64,000 bases of DNA from Apostichopus japonicus (Eukaryota > Echinodermata > Holothuroidea > Aspidochirotida > Stichopodidae), in contig NC_092572.1 of the NCBI RefSeq assembly GCF_037975245.1, positions 3,883,501 to 3,947,500 of the forward strand, read 5' to 3'. The notes beneath the pieces were generated by a model, which saw only the letters and a program-made list of their open reading frames with translations, searched no databases and had not been told where the DNA came from. The translations under genes and the position numbers were made by a program. Below, piece by piece: positions 44,522 through 56,535 of this stretch; the stretch's first letter is position 1; each line of letters begins with the position of its first letter.

Positions 44522-45553
44522 TCATCTTATATCCATTTCATCCAACTGTTTATGAAATTGATCTTTAACAAAACCGTAAAATTCATAGTCCAGTTTCATA
44601 TCTTCTTTCATTTTTTCTATAATATCTGGTCGTGGCCTCTCCTTCTCCTTGGTCTTTACCTTCGACACGAATTCCCTAGTCTCCGATTTCTGGTACATCT
44701 CGTATAAGCCCTTAAAATGTGCGGGATATTTTTTCTCTAAGAGTTGCAAAAATTTGTCAAATTCTTCTAAAATTCCGACGACGGAAAAAGTTTGGGACGC
44801 GATCCTCTTCGCTCGCTCGATTGTCTTGCGAGCCATCTGGCTACAAATGCTTGTGACGCCGCAGAAACGCGGGTGTATCGTTTTGCCAAGCCAGTGACCG
44901 AAGCAGGTATCGTTCCGAAGAGACTTTTGACAGTGGCTAAAGTAATCTCGTTCGTATTTTCCTTTCAGACCTGTGTCTGGTCCTTGGATGCCATCACCGC
45001 TCTTTTCAAAGTAGTACGCGGACAGGAATCTCTCCAGAGGGTCCCTTATCAGGCTGATATAGACAAGATCGCCGGAGTCTCTCAACGGTACGAACGACGT
45101 GTCCACGTAGAGGAACGCGGGCCGGGTGGCGTTGTCCACGTACTCCTGGACCATGGACGTCCTATCGCGACGTCTCTCCTTCACGAGTTTCGTGAGGGCC
45201 GAGACCTCACCCCAGCCGTTCTTCTCTTTGAGATTACTGACCAGGTAAAAGAGTGTTCTACTGCCACACTTTGGAATGATAAAATAAACAAAGGTGGTGT
45301 TTGGAACGACTCGCTCCACACTAGAAATATCTCTGTCGACCTTCGGCGTGACGACCAATGTCTCTTTAATGATGGGCTCTCTAGAGTCTTCGTTCGAAGA
45401 TCGCATCTCCGACGGAAATTTCCCTTGGATGGCTGCGTTTTTACCATCGGACCTGATCAAGCCAAAGATGATGCCGAGGAACATTAATGTCAGTAGGAAC
45501 AGAAGTAACCTCAATAACTTCCTGATGGGAAGATAAGTTGAGATGCAACCCAT
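44522..45553 (-). CDS. Uronyl 2-O-sulfotransferase-like protein, intact, intronless
   Basis: A 343-residue Golgi type II membrane protein of the 2-O-sulfotransferase family. These transfer sulfate from PAPS to the 2-position of uronic acid in glycosaminoglycans. Residues about 12-32 (RKLLRLLLFLLTLMFLGIIF) are the signal anchor and about 33-85 a stem. The 5'-phosphosulfate loop is PKCGSRT at 94-100, as in UST (KCGSRT). The 3'-phosphate motif is RDPLERFLSAYYF at about 170-182. VVGILEEFDKFLQLLEK and the C-terminal DYEFYGFVKDQFH also match UST. N-glycosylation sequons occur at NTT (85), NAT (141) and NDT. The whole frame is a single exon, unlike vertebrate UST, so it may be a retrocopy-derived or lineage-specific paralogue. 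The closest named family is UST; the exact substrate is unknown. Confidence 0.9.
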   Translation of the reverse strand: MGCISTYLPIRKLLRLLLFLLTLMFLGIIFGLIRSDGKNAAIQGKFPSEMRSSNEDSREPIIKETLVVTPKVDRDISSVERVVPNTTFVYFIIPKCGSRTLFYLVSNLKEKNGWGEVSALTKLVKERRRDRTSMVQEYVDNATRPAFLYVDTSFVPLRDSGDLVYISLIRDPLERFLSAYYFEKSGDGIQGPDTGLKGKYERDYFSHCQKSLRNDTCFGHWLGKTIHPRFCGVTSICSQMARKTIERAKRIASQTFSVVGILEEFDKFLQLLEKKYPAHFKGLYEMYQKSETREFVSKVKTKEKERPRPDIIEKMKEDMKLDYEFYGFVKDQFHKQLDEMDIR

Positions 45554-48050
45554 ATTTCAAACATGAATTGTCATTTAAACAGCTGTACATACTTTAACCC
45601 CAAAGTATGTTGTTTCTCGGTTGTTATTCACCAATTATCTTAATGTCATCAACACATGTGATCTTGATATAAAACTGCTGATTATAGCCAAACGTGATGG
45701 CATGATAAACTATTACACATATGTAACTTGAGAACGTTACAGCTGTTTCTTTTGCTTTAAATATCTGTACATATATCTTTCCTGTATTTTCAGGACTCTG
45801 CTTCAACAAAACTTCAAAATGGCTACAGTAAAAGTCGAACAGTTAATATTTGCCATAACACTGGTTTCATGAGAACTTGAAGAAAAGAAATTTTGTTTTT
45901 CAAATGTTCCTCATACATGCGTCTGAAGGGTTTTGCTGATCATAATATGGTTTCAGCTCAACTCAGCTAAGAGGATGTCTAACACATTGCAATCCCTTCC
46001 AAAGCCACTTTCTGATTATTTTACAGAAAAATTCACAATTGGGTTCTATTTAGAGACAGATCATATATTAGATATGAAAACAGGATTGTGCTCCTTTAAA
46101 ATACAGACTGAAACTCTGTCCTTGTTTGAATAATCGCAGGTTATCACCATGACAACTTGAGAACTGGATATTAAACACTGTAGATATTATTAGTTACCAC
46201 CATTGACATATAAAAGCTTGTGTGACAAAGCAATAGCTAACAGACCAGTTTGTGTTTGCTATTAAAGCCATATGAACAAGTCTGTTATATCATTAAATAC
46301 ACACTTCAGGGTAATGTTTCAGTGGTTAACTATGAAAAAGAAACGATGTCCGCCAGTGATGAGAACTATACATAATACAGAATGACACTGAGATGAAAAA
46401 AAGGAAACTTAAATTATGACCAAATAGAAAACCTCAAAGGATTCTCAACCTTTGCATCCAATCCACAGCCAAATTTCTAATACAATTCAGTTAACCAGTC
46501 TACTTGGTATGTACTGGAGTTTACAGACTTTATAAGTAATGCAGAGAGTGCATTGCCTGCAGGGAATTATTGTGCAAAAAGACCTTGACAACGAAGATGG
46601 GCAATGTTTCCTTTAAATAAATAACTGGAAAGGTGTGACAAAATGTTCATTTCAGGTTATCACCATGACAACTTGAGAATTCCATGTTAAACACTTTAGA
46701 TCATGTTATTAGGTACCATGATTGATAAATAATATCTTGAGTGACAACAGAGAGATATTACCACATTATTGGTTTGCTGATGCCATAGCAACGACTACCT
46801 GTCTCAGTTTAAAACGTACGAATACTGCAGACGATATTTTCTTCAGGGTAAGACTCTAAGCAATAACCCCTCGACAAGAAATAAGGGTAATGTTATAAAA
46901 CAGATAGAAATTGAATATCAAAACTATATATATATAGGTTCTTCAAGCTTAACTTTTATATGAAAGTAAATAGCACTAATGACAAGAACAAATTGTTTAA
47001 AGTATCTCTTCCAACCACCACTTTTAAATTTTAACATCAACAAAGATGGTTTAATTCCACCGGATGTGAAAAGACACTGGAAAGCAAATATTTTCTTCAG
47101 ATCAAAATTTTTCGATGGAATTCCAAATTACGACTGAGCAGGCGTTGTCGAACCGGATCCAGATATTCGCAGATGTTCAAAAATGATGTGAAACTTTTGA
47201 GACATGATTTCCTGTTTGTTTTTCAAGCTAAGTGTAATTTCTCCAGACATTCGAGCAACCGATCGGAAATGAAACAAGCATTTCCAAGTTTAATCCGAAG
47301 AATGCAGATTGAGAACTGTTCATAGAGGTGGCTAGTGATTCATTAAAGGAACTGGATCTTGACTAAGAAGCAAGAAGGCAGTGAAAAGTCACTATTTAAG
47401 TCACATAAAATAAACTTTGCCCAGGAAATCCTTAAAATGTTAACTCCAAAAGGACATGTATTTATTTCCGCAGTGACATCAGTACAAATGTATCCACAGG
47501 CCATGTAAGCAAGAACAGTCCACAAAAACCCGGAACAACTTTCAACGCTGATTGATTCCAAAATGTCAAAGGTCAGGAATTGTTATTTACATTTCCTGCT
47601 ATCCAACTACAACTTCATGTAAAACTTCATGTAAAGTCCAATATTCATAGCACTGTTATCCTTTTTGATAAAATACAGAATTTTAAACTGCTTCATAGAA
47701 TCTGTCTCAAGTGGTGGAAATTCCTCGTAAATATCAATCCAATCTTTCAATACATTGAAACGTTTTTTTTCTGTTTCTCGTCCCTTGCTTGTTGGTGGCT
47801 AATGATAACACTATATAAGCCACCATGAAATGCCAACGCATAGGACTGTTGAGATAACTACGTGTCATAAGAAGGACAATGAAGTTTCCATTGGTATAGT
47901 ATTGGCTAGTTTTGATTGTACCAACAGCTAGGGGCACTGGTCCATGACACTGCTATTGGGAATGGCAGGTCAACCATGACACACTAACAGAATTAGTACA
48001 ATGACTGTGTAAACTTCCTGTGTGCAGACTATACTGTGTAAGTTGCAATA
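45554..48050. other. Non-coding stretch upstream of the intact sulfotransferase
   Basis: No recognised gene. It contains two diverged copies of a local repeat, ggttatcaccatgacaactt with ttaaacactntagat, at about 46139 and 46656. The sulfotransferase promoter is presumably near 45560-45850 but shows no distinctive motif to me. Confidence 0.45.
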
Positions 48051-49000
48051 TGCAACACACATACTTCATGTGTTAGAGAATATACTGTACACTACTTTAT
48101 GTGTTCGCATACTGTACAGGAAATAAGGTATGTGTTCCCATACTGTACAGGGAATAATGTATGTTCCCATCCTGTACCTGGGGATAAGGTATGTGTTCCC
48201 ATACTGTACAGGGAATACCCATACTGTAAGAGCAATAATGTATGTGTTCCCATACTGTACATGGAATAATGTATGCGTTCCCATATTGTACAGGGAATAC
48301 CCATACTGTAAGAGCAATAATGTATGTGTTCCCATATTGTACAGGGAATAATGAATGTGTTCCCATACTGAACAGGGAATACCCATACTGTAAGAGCAAT
48401 AATGTACATGTGTTCCCATACTGTACAGGGAATAATGTATGTGTTCCCATACTGTACAGGGAATACCCATACTGTACCAGCAATAATGTATGTGTTCCCA
48501 TACTGTACAGGGAATAATTAATGTATGTGTTCCCATACTGTACAGGGAATAATGTATATGTTCCCATACTGTACAGAGAATAATGTATATATGTTCCCAT
48601 ACTGTACAGGGAATAATGTATGTGTTCCCATACTGTACATGGAATAATGTATGTGTTCCCATACTGTACAGGGAATAATTGTATATGTTCCCATACTACA
48701 CAGGGAATAATGTATGTGTTCCCATACTGTACATGGAATAATGTATATGTTCCCATACTGTACAGGGAATAATGTATGTGTTCCCATACTGTACAAGGAA
48801 TAATGTATGTGTTCCCATACTGTACAAGGAATAATGTACAGTATATGTTCCCATACTGTACTGTAGGGAATAAGGTATGTGTTCCCATACTGTACAGGGA
48901 ATAAGGTATGTGTTTCCATACTGTTCAGGGAATAATGTGTCCCATACTGTACAGAGAATAATATATGTTCCCATCCTGCACCTGGGTATAATGTATGTGT
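48000..49000. repeat. 31-bp minisatellite, first array with duplicated flank
   Basis: Unit tgtgttcccatactgtacag followed by ggaataatgta, about 29 copies from about 48095 to 48990, with variant units (acccatactgtaagagcaat) in the left part. The left flank (48003-48095, tatactgtgtaagttgcaat, ttagagaatatactgtacac) is also present at 49445-49540. Confidence 0.95.
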
Positions 49001-49439
49001 TCAAATATTCATGATTAACCCCTGGGTGGCAGAGGGACACAGGTCGAACTATTAAATTGCATGAATTTTCATCGATATTTAAGATTGTACCAAACATCAA
49101 TTTTATTTGTTCAAGCTGACATATTTAACCCAAAGTCTGAACCTTGTTTTTCAGTTGTTATTCCCCTATGATTAAAATGCATAGCTGGTGTGGCCTTCAT
49201 ACAATAACTGATTATTTACATCCAGATGTCAGGATATCATAAAATGATATTACAGCCAGATGTGAGGATATCATAAACAGTTACATTTTATCATTTGATA
49301 AATCAGAACCTACATACAGTAGCATCATATTAGATTGAGAATCACATGACAATTGTCATGTTGGACAGTGGTACATGGTTGGAAATGTTCTGTTAATATT
49401 CAAGACATTATGGTAACATAAATGGCAGACATGCACATA

Positions 49440-49892
49440 CTTTCCCACACTGTGTATAACTTCCTGTGCACAGACTATACTGTGTACGTTTCAATATGCA
49501 ACACACATACTTATTGCGTTAGAGAATATACTGTACACTACTGTATGTGTTCCCATACTGTACAGGAAATAAGGTATGTGTTCCCATACTGTACAGGAAA
49601 TAAGGTATGTGTTCTCATACTGTACAGGAAATAAGGTATGTGTTCCCATACTGTACAGGAAATAATGTATGTGTTTCCATACTTTACAGGGAATATTGTA
49701 TGTGTTCCCATACTGTACAGGGAATAATGTATGTGTGCCCATACTGTACAGGGAATAATGTATGTGTTCCCATACTGTACAGGGAATAATGTATGTGTTC
49801 CCATACTGTACAGGGAATAATGTATGTGTTCCCATACTGTACAGGGAATAATGTATGTGTTCCCATACTGTACAGGGAATAATGTATCAAGT
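49440..49892. repeat. 31-bp minisatellite, second array with duplicated flank
   Basis: The same unit and the same left flank as the array at 48000-49000, with about 11 copies. The 1.4-kb spacing and the shared flank show that flank plus array start was duplicated as a cassette, after which the copy numbers diverged. Confidence 0.93.
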
Positions 49893-50132
49893 ATCGCAGT
49901 GCAAAATGCAATGCAAAACTTGCTATACAAGTGCAAACATACATGGCTGTTTTTAGACAAAGGAACATAGTATTTCTAAGACAAAGTCTGGCTGCCTTCA
50001 AATCTCCTACTGTATGCAAACTTTGAATGCTAAAGGAAGGCAGGGGTTCATGTGGTCAGGGGGTCATGTGACCAGCCTCAGTTGCACGAGTTTGTCCCAA
50101 ACAGTCCTGTCCGTGCATGCCTGTGTTGCTCT

Positions 50133-50171
50133 GACCATGGAGGTAAAAAAACTGTTTTTACCTCCATGGTC
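50133..50171. repeat. Perfect 17-bp hairpin
   Basis: gaccatggaggtaaaaa (50133-50149) and tttttacctccatggtc (50155-50171) are exact inverted complements around a 5-nt loop. No function assigned. Confidence 0.85.
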
Positions 50172-50490
50172 TGACATATTCCCTTTATTATTTATTATGT
50201 AGCTCTGTTCCTCTTAATAAAGCAAAAAGTAAAAAGTTCTCTGAAGTGGCTGCAGATATTCACTTTTGATTGCCTAAATTTAAATTCACAACATATTGAG
50301 GTAACCATCAAATGCAAATTAAAACCTAATAAATGTCTCACTGGCAGAGTTCATAAAACCAGTACGTGGTACTGGACAAGTCCTACAGTGAAGCAGGCAT
50401 ATATGCATCACCCTTGGAATTAAAAGGCGAGAAAAGCAATGAAAACTGTGTAATCAGGCCAAGTTTATCAAGCAAACAAACAACCCTAGA

Positions 50491-51316
50491 ATACTGTAGC
50501 GCCGCCAAATTGTAGAAAGTATAACGGAACTGTTCCACCGTAAATTGAGGAAACTTTCACGGAAAAGTTGACTGTTCAAAGAATAATATTGTAGCTCCAA
50601 AATAAGTCACGAAACACAGCTATTAAAGTTGGCTTCTATTTATTAATGTAAGACACTGACATAAAAGGCTAAATAACAACAAGGTAAACAAGAACTGACT
50701 GAATAATTACTAACAGCTGACAACTTACAACTAACAATTAAACAACTGAGCGAGTGACACAGACTAAAAATGATAACTGCAGAGAACTGCTAGAGTAGCA
50801 AACTAAATGGTAGCTGACAACTTATAACTGGGATCTGTATGAGTGAACGAAATTTTACCCCTGATCGACCTCGCAAGAGGTCCTGCGGGGGATAATAGAT
50901 TTGTTTTCAAAGAAAAGACAACGTTTTTTGACTACTGACTACATCCCTTTTAAAGCAGAACCATATGCCCAGCTACTGACCACCAATCCTGATAAGCTAA
51001 GCCAGCAGTCTTCGCACCTTTTTACAAAGAATAATATAAGTACATACATACAATGAAACTTTCCCAGGACTAATAATAAGATAAGAGCATGCAGTTAAAC
51101 TTTCCCAAGCTTTTAAATCAAGATAAGATATGCTTATAACACTTATTCTTATGGCTCATTAGGTTTTTTAATTAACACTTACAGATTCTCAGGAGTACAG
51201 ATTACAAAGACTACATAAGGCTCTTTCATTAAAGTCATATATATATATTACAATGGGTGTAAACAAATTAGTGTGAGAAAATCTAGTTTCTCACCACCCT
51301 GAAATCACTACAATAC
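50491..51316. mobile_element. Probable solo LTR, 818 bp
   Basis: Runs from tgtagc (50495) to actaca (51312), with TG...CA ends and TGTAG/CTACA inverted termini. It is flanked by 4-bp atac on both sides (50491-50494 and 51313-51316). No coding or internal retroelement sequence follows, so it looks like a solo LTR. Family not identified. Confidence 0.6.
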
Positions 51317-52230
51317 ATTTGGGTTTGCCTGCTTGTTTTCAATCAGTTTTACAGAATTGTCTGTACATGAAACAATAACAGTGCAAAAGTTCTTGACTTT
51401 GCTTAAATGATACATAAAGTGTATGGTAGGTATGTAATGTCACTACAGTGTACCCATCCCTCACACAAATACTGTCCAAGTGTCCATCTCTCAAACTTCT
51501 AAACTATCCTTTCTTGAGCTAATTAATCCTATATTCATTATATGTCAAAGGTTGTAATTTTAAAATAACTTGATTTGAAAATTTGAAAATTACGTTATGT
51601 ATTGTCAGCCCCTCAGAGAAGAAAATGTCCGTCCCTCATTTGATGACACCCCTCTCCCCCCCTCCCCCCTTTATGATCTAAATGTGACTTAGCTCTTGTT
51701 GATGACCGATAAATAAAATGTACTCTTCCTGTTTAATAATTGTTCAAATATATTAGGAAATATAACTTTCAAGTTTTAATAAAACATTACATGCTGTAAC
51801 AATTTCATCATTGTCATTTCTACTGACGTCCGTCCCTTTATACGCACAAAAATGGCTCTAGTTAATTATATTGATGCAATCTTTTATTTTAATTCAAGGT
51901 GACTTTTCCATAGTAAGTATTGTTAACTATAAATAGTAATTTAGGTAAAATTTACTATCTGTAGGATATTTTGACAAATAATTGAATCTACTCTAGCGGC
52001 GCTCACCATTCAACTTCTTCTGGGTTTTATCAGCAGCACCAAACTTAAGGAAGGACTGTACATGAACCATAAACTCAAAAAGTTTTAAAGTACAATGAAC
52101 TTTGAGGATTAAACATGTATTTAATGACCTACATACAGTATAATACTACCATCCTGGTTTGTAAATTTATCTAGTATTTAGTGCTAAGTTCAACTAAGTT
52201 CACAGACAGGTATTTCTCGTACGACATGTC
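51317..52230. other. Non-coding AT-rich stretch
   Basis: No gene recognised. A C-rich patch lies at about 51645-51670. Confidence 0.4.
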
Positions 52231-52235
52231 CCATA

Positions 52236-52692
52236 CGACATGCAGGCCGCATATGCGGGCCGCATAATTGGCAACAGCCAACGCTCCTACTCATCAAGTT
52301 ATACCCATCTACTCCAACAGAAATTAGACAGGATTTTGGATGATGCTGACCACCCACTGCAAGGACAATTTCAGAATGCAGTGATTCCTCGGAGCGGGAG
52401 GATGAGGCTGCCGACAGCCAAAACTAATCGCCACCTCTCCTCATTCGTCCCACAGTGCATCAGAATCCATAATCAAAATTACAATCGCTAGTGTTCTTGC
52501 CCTCTGGTAACACCTTCACTGTTTTTGTCATACTTAGTCTTGCCATTGTTGGACTTTGTAATTTTATTGTCTTATTGTTTTATGTGAGTCATTTTCCATG
52601 TGCTGAATTTTAATGTTATATCCATCTTATTCTGTACAACGAGCATTTAATTACCCGAAGCGGGTTTAATAAAGTGAATCTTATCTTATCTG
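52236..52692 (+). mobile_element. Non-LTR retrotransposon 3' end with (ttatc)n tail
   Basis: An open frame to 52491 encodes a typical reverse-transcriptase-element C-terminus: LDRILDDADHPLQGQF, AVIPRSGRMRLPTAKTNR, HLSSFVPQCIRIHN. It is followed by a UTR ending gggtttaataaagtgaatct and tatcttatc. The same end structure, with a different pentanucleotide tail, is seen at 39650-40047. 5'-truncated. Confidence 0.8.
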
Positions 52693-53505
52693 AAATATGT
52701 TGTTTGTACAGAACATTAATAAATGTTCATTGTCTAATTAAAACAGAAGACATTGTGAAGCAACCTGTTATGTAGATATGATTGTTAGTATAGGAAGCCT
52801 AAACAGAGATTACAAGGAAATGGAATCTGATATAGTTTGATAAGTGCAGATTATAAAACGTGAATAAAACATACGTCGTACGTGACAAACCATTAATGGA
52901 AGATTAGTTATTGACTTTCATTTAATGAGCATTGAACTACAAATTCCATTTTAAGTAAGGGTTCCAAAAGGGTTTCAAATATCAACTGTTAATTGCTTTC
53001 TGGGATTTTCTTTCAAAAGTAACTGTTACTATGTGTATATTTCCCAATTTTTCTACCTTTATAAAATTTATAAAGAAATAGCAAAAAATTGACATGTTCA
53101 GCAAAAGTAGGCATTTCATCAGGACAGTTGAATTTTCCCAATTACAAAATCTTTAATTAACTTAAAAATTTAACTATTTTACTACCAAAATCTACTACTT
53201 TTGGAATTTGATATTTTGACATCTGTGTAGACCGGCATCAACACGGAATCGCCCAGCTACACAATCCAAGTAAATCGGCCTGTTTCAATTTTACACAATG
53301 CAATTTCAAACAAAAACCATTGGGAACCACACCATGTGCCTAACCAGTCTAGAATATGAATCTCATACATGTACCAAATCAAACACACTCAAAAAACTGT
53401 TAAAGAGAGTTATTATATGCAGTTTGAAATCTCCTGATTGATCAGGAATGTGGCATTAACTGGTCAACCTTTGTTTTGTATCCTGTCTGCCACATATATA
53501 TATAC
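52693..53505. other. Non-coding AT-rich stretch
   Basis: No gene recognised. Confidence 0.4.
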
Positions 53506-53968
53506 TATAACCACCTCCCCCCCACCAATCCCCCTCTCCTCCCACCTTTCCCACTCCCTTCCACGACCATTCCCCACTCCCTTCCCAACCCATTACCCAC
53601 TCCCTCCCTCCCCACCCATCCCCTCCCTATCCACTTCCTACTCTTTCCTACTCCCTTCCCCCTCACATTTCCCCCACTGCCTTCCCACCAATCCCCCACT
53701 CCCTCCCAACCCATTACCCACTCCCTCCCCACCCACCCCCTCCCTATCCACTTCCTACCCTTTCCTACTCCCTTCCCCCCCTCACCTTTCCCCCACTGCC
53801 TTCCCACCATTCCCCCACTCCCTCCCAACCCCTTACCCATTCCCTCTCCACCCATCCCCTCTATATCCACTTCCTACACCTTTCCCATCCCCTGTCATTC
53901 CCACTCCCTCCACTTTCGTACTCCCACCCCTTCCTCACTCCCCCACCCCTCCCCCACCCCACATTAAT
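53506..53968. repeat. Polypyrimidine (C/T) tract made of about 122-bp tandem units
   Basis: About 460 bases are almost purely C and T on the plus strand. Units of about 122 bp share ccctccctatccacttccta, ctactcccttcccc and cccccactgccttcccacca. The strand asymmetry is extreme, and the sequence could form triplex (H-DNA) structures. Confidence 0.9.
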
Positions 53969-53999
53969 GTCTCACCATTCACCACCTTCCTGTTATACC

Positions 54000-55255
54000 A
54001 CCCATTACCAACGAAACACAAAGTAAATGATGGACAGTGTAAGATCTTATACCCATACAGGTACATTGAACATGCAGCCAATGAATATTACACACAATGT
54101 GTGTACATGTTTGTAATGTAATACATTCAATACCAAGGAGCTATCAATGTCACAAACTTTACAAGTGCTACAGATCAGTAAAATAAATGCATAGCCATAT
54201 CTGTACTAAATGACGGTCTAATAACAAATAATCTTTCAGCAACTCACTATATATGATCATGATTCAGAGTATAAGGCCTGCAATAACATTTTCTGGTCAG
54301 TGAACAAGTCTTTAATCAAGTAGAAACAATTTATTGTACCAAGCAGAGGATTAAACAGTGTCCTACTTCCCAGAAGGTTAAAGGACACTTTCATGGCCCT
54401 CGCAGATACAGTAGTTAAAAGATCTATTTCATGTAGGAGATCCTGTTTGTATCTAAATGGAGAGCTATTAATTTATGTTTCTGATGCTCATGGAGTGGTG
54501 TGCAGAGAAGGAAAAGGGGGGGGGGGGGGGGGGGGGTGGAGAGAAGAATGGAGAGGAAATGTTTGAATATCTGACAATCCTAATGATGAGTGATGGATAC
54601 TGTGAGGGGATGTTTGCTTCAATTGTTCTTTATTGAGATGTTCGTGGGCTTCATCCTGATTAGAACACTCCACCTGGAAATTGTTTGGGGATTGAACGAC
54701 AAACATTTATAAACCACAATGATATTTAGCTTCACAGTTGAACGACTCCTGCTGATTTCCTGACACTCTGCGCATCAAGGACAGACATGAGGGTACATTA
54801 TCAGGTGGCACAAAGGCCTGCTTGGTAAATATTGATTGATTGATAAAACTAGATACACACTACATGGTTTTATCTGATCATTGTCACAATCAAACAGCAT
54901 GATCTAGTGTCACCTTCACATCTGGAGTGTTCAGATAAACTTCAGGCTTGGTTTTTTTATCCATAACTCCAGATCTGATCTTCCCCATTAAGGGATCAAG
55001 AAATTCCAGATGTAGGCCCTGGGATAATACCGAGTACCCAGAGCTTACACACTTGACAGTTTATCTCAAACATTACAGACTTAATCCGAAACTTCTCCTC
55101 ACTTCCTAGGGAATAAGGTTGCTTTAAAAATCCCCCAAATGACGTTTTTGCTTTAAATATAGACTTCAAAGTTCATGTGCATAGCACTACAATTAACAAA
55201 CTTATTTATTCAAATTCATTCTTTTTTCTACTTTAGATGCTGGAAGCAGAGAGAT
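54000..55255. other. Non-coding stretch
   Basis: No gene recognised. A run of more than 20 G lies at about 54517-54537. Confidence 0.4.
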
Positions 55256-55264
55256 GAAACAAAA

Positions 55265-55334
55265 TGTATGTATGTATGTATGTATGTATGTATGTATGTA
55301 TGTATGTATGTATGTATGTATGTATGTATGTATA
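55265..55334. repeat. (tatg)n microsatellite
   Basis: About 17 near-perfect tetranucleotide repeats, directly followed by a SINE-like repeat. Confidence 0.97.
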
Positions 55335-55560
55335 GTGATCTTCCCGCAAGCAGGAACTCGCGAAAGAAGCCATGGAGGCTTATAGACTCGCAAGCTGACC
55401 GTAGCCAATCTCTCGGCACACATCCATTTAACGTCCATGTCGGGAAGTTGTTATTGAACAACACCCTTGCCAGACGACACACATTGCTGTCGGCGGGGAA
55501 TCGAACCGGGGATCTCATGACTGGGAAGCTTTTAAGCAATCTTTTAAGCAATCTTAAAAG
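55335..55560. repeat. SINE-like repeat after the microsatellite
   Basis: GC-richer block with gggaatcgaaccggggatct, a B-box-like sequence of tRNA-derived SINEs, followed by an aagcaatcttttaagcaatc short repeat. The tatg run next to it may be its former tail. Tentative. Confidence 0.4.
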
Positions 55561-55639
55561 GCTTTTAAGCAATCTTTTCTTCTATTCCACTGAACCATGT
55601 CCAAAAGTAAACTTTGATGGCACTTCTTTATAATCAGTA

Positions 55640-56530
55640 CTGTGAAAGTGGCAAAGGCAACACACTAACACAGTGAATGATATTAAGCATGGAAAAATTG
55701 TCTGAATAGGACAAGCATTTTACATAGCACACAGTCACTATAGCTCAACATTGACAGAGTGTACCAATTCTGTGTATTGAATGATTCTGTGGCCTGTAAA
55801 TTTTTATTAAAAAAAGAAAGAATTAACTTTCTTCATTTCTTGGATAAAATTAGTCTTGAAAGTTAGATTATATATATTCTATGCTCTGCATTCATAACAT
55901 TTGCATAAATGGATCGTGTTACCGAAGTTTTTGTTGATAGAAATACTATCTCAACAAAATGGAAGAAATTATTGCTTTAAACAAAATTCCTACATGAAAA
56001 ACTTGGAAAGGAGAGATCTGAGGAGACTGCAATTCAAAGATTAGCTGAAGATATTCAAAAGTTTGAATGATTTAATGTTGTTATGGATGGATGTTCTACC
56101 AGAGTGAGCCGAATGGGTATGTACGTTAGTTCAGTACAACCAATTGAGTAAGAAAGAAAATACCTTTCAGTAGCTTTAGAGAAAGGCTGGTTAATACTTT
56201 GGACGTCTAAATGTTCAGACAGACATTCCATGATCTTGAATGACTCTGACATATTGTGAATATTTTTCACAGGCTCTACTGATATATATTTTTCATTTGG
56301 AGTCCTTCATTGAAGATCGTCAGTTTTTAGTAATGACACTCACATAGAGTCAAACTCAACTGGACAAACACAAAGAGTTATTAAACTGATTGAATGAAAG
56401 AACTTCTTATATCTGCCTCGTTAAGAGTTAAATGTACGGCACCGTACTCTTGATCAACGCAAGATGCGGTAACCATGACAACATGTTCGGGGAAGACACT
56501 CCTCACATTGTGACAAATTTGACATGATTC
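55640..56530. other. Non-coding stretch before the sulfotransferase pseudogene
   Basis: No gene recognised. Confidence 0.4.
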
Positions 56531-56535
56531 TCCAA

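Noticed and set aside
44792-45487. 231-aa plus-strand frame
   Set aside because: Antisense shadow of the intact sulfotransferase.
48066-48919. Long minus-strand open frames (up to 263 aa) rich in GTHTLFPVQYGN
   Set aside because: They are translations of the 31-bp minisatellite in several frames; no start context, splice signals or family.
49491-50019. Similar minus-strand frames in the second array
   Set aside because: Same minisatellite.
53438-54121. 227-aa Pro/Ser/Leu-rich frame
   Set aside because: Arises from a C/T-only tract; the antisense is equally open as a Gly-rich frame.
55175-55633. 152-aa frame with a MYVCMYVC run
   Set aside because: Driven by the (tatg)n microsatellite and SINE-like repeat.
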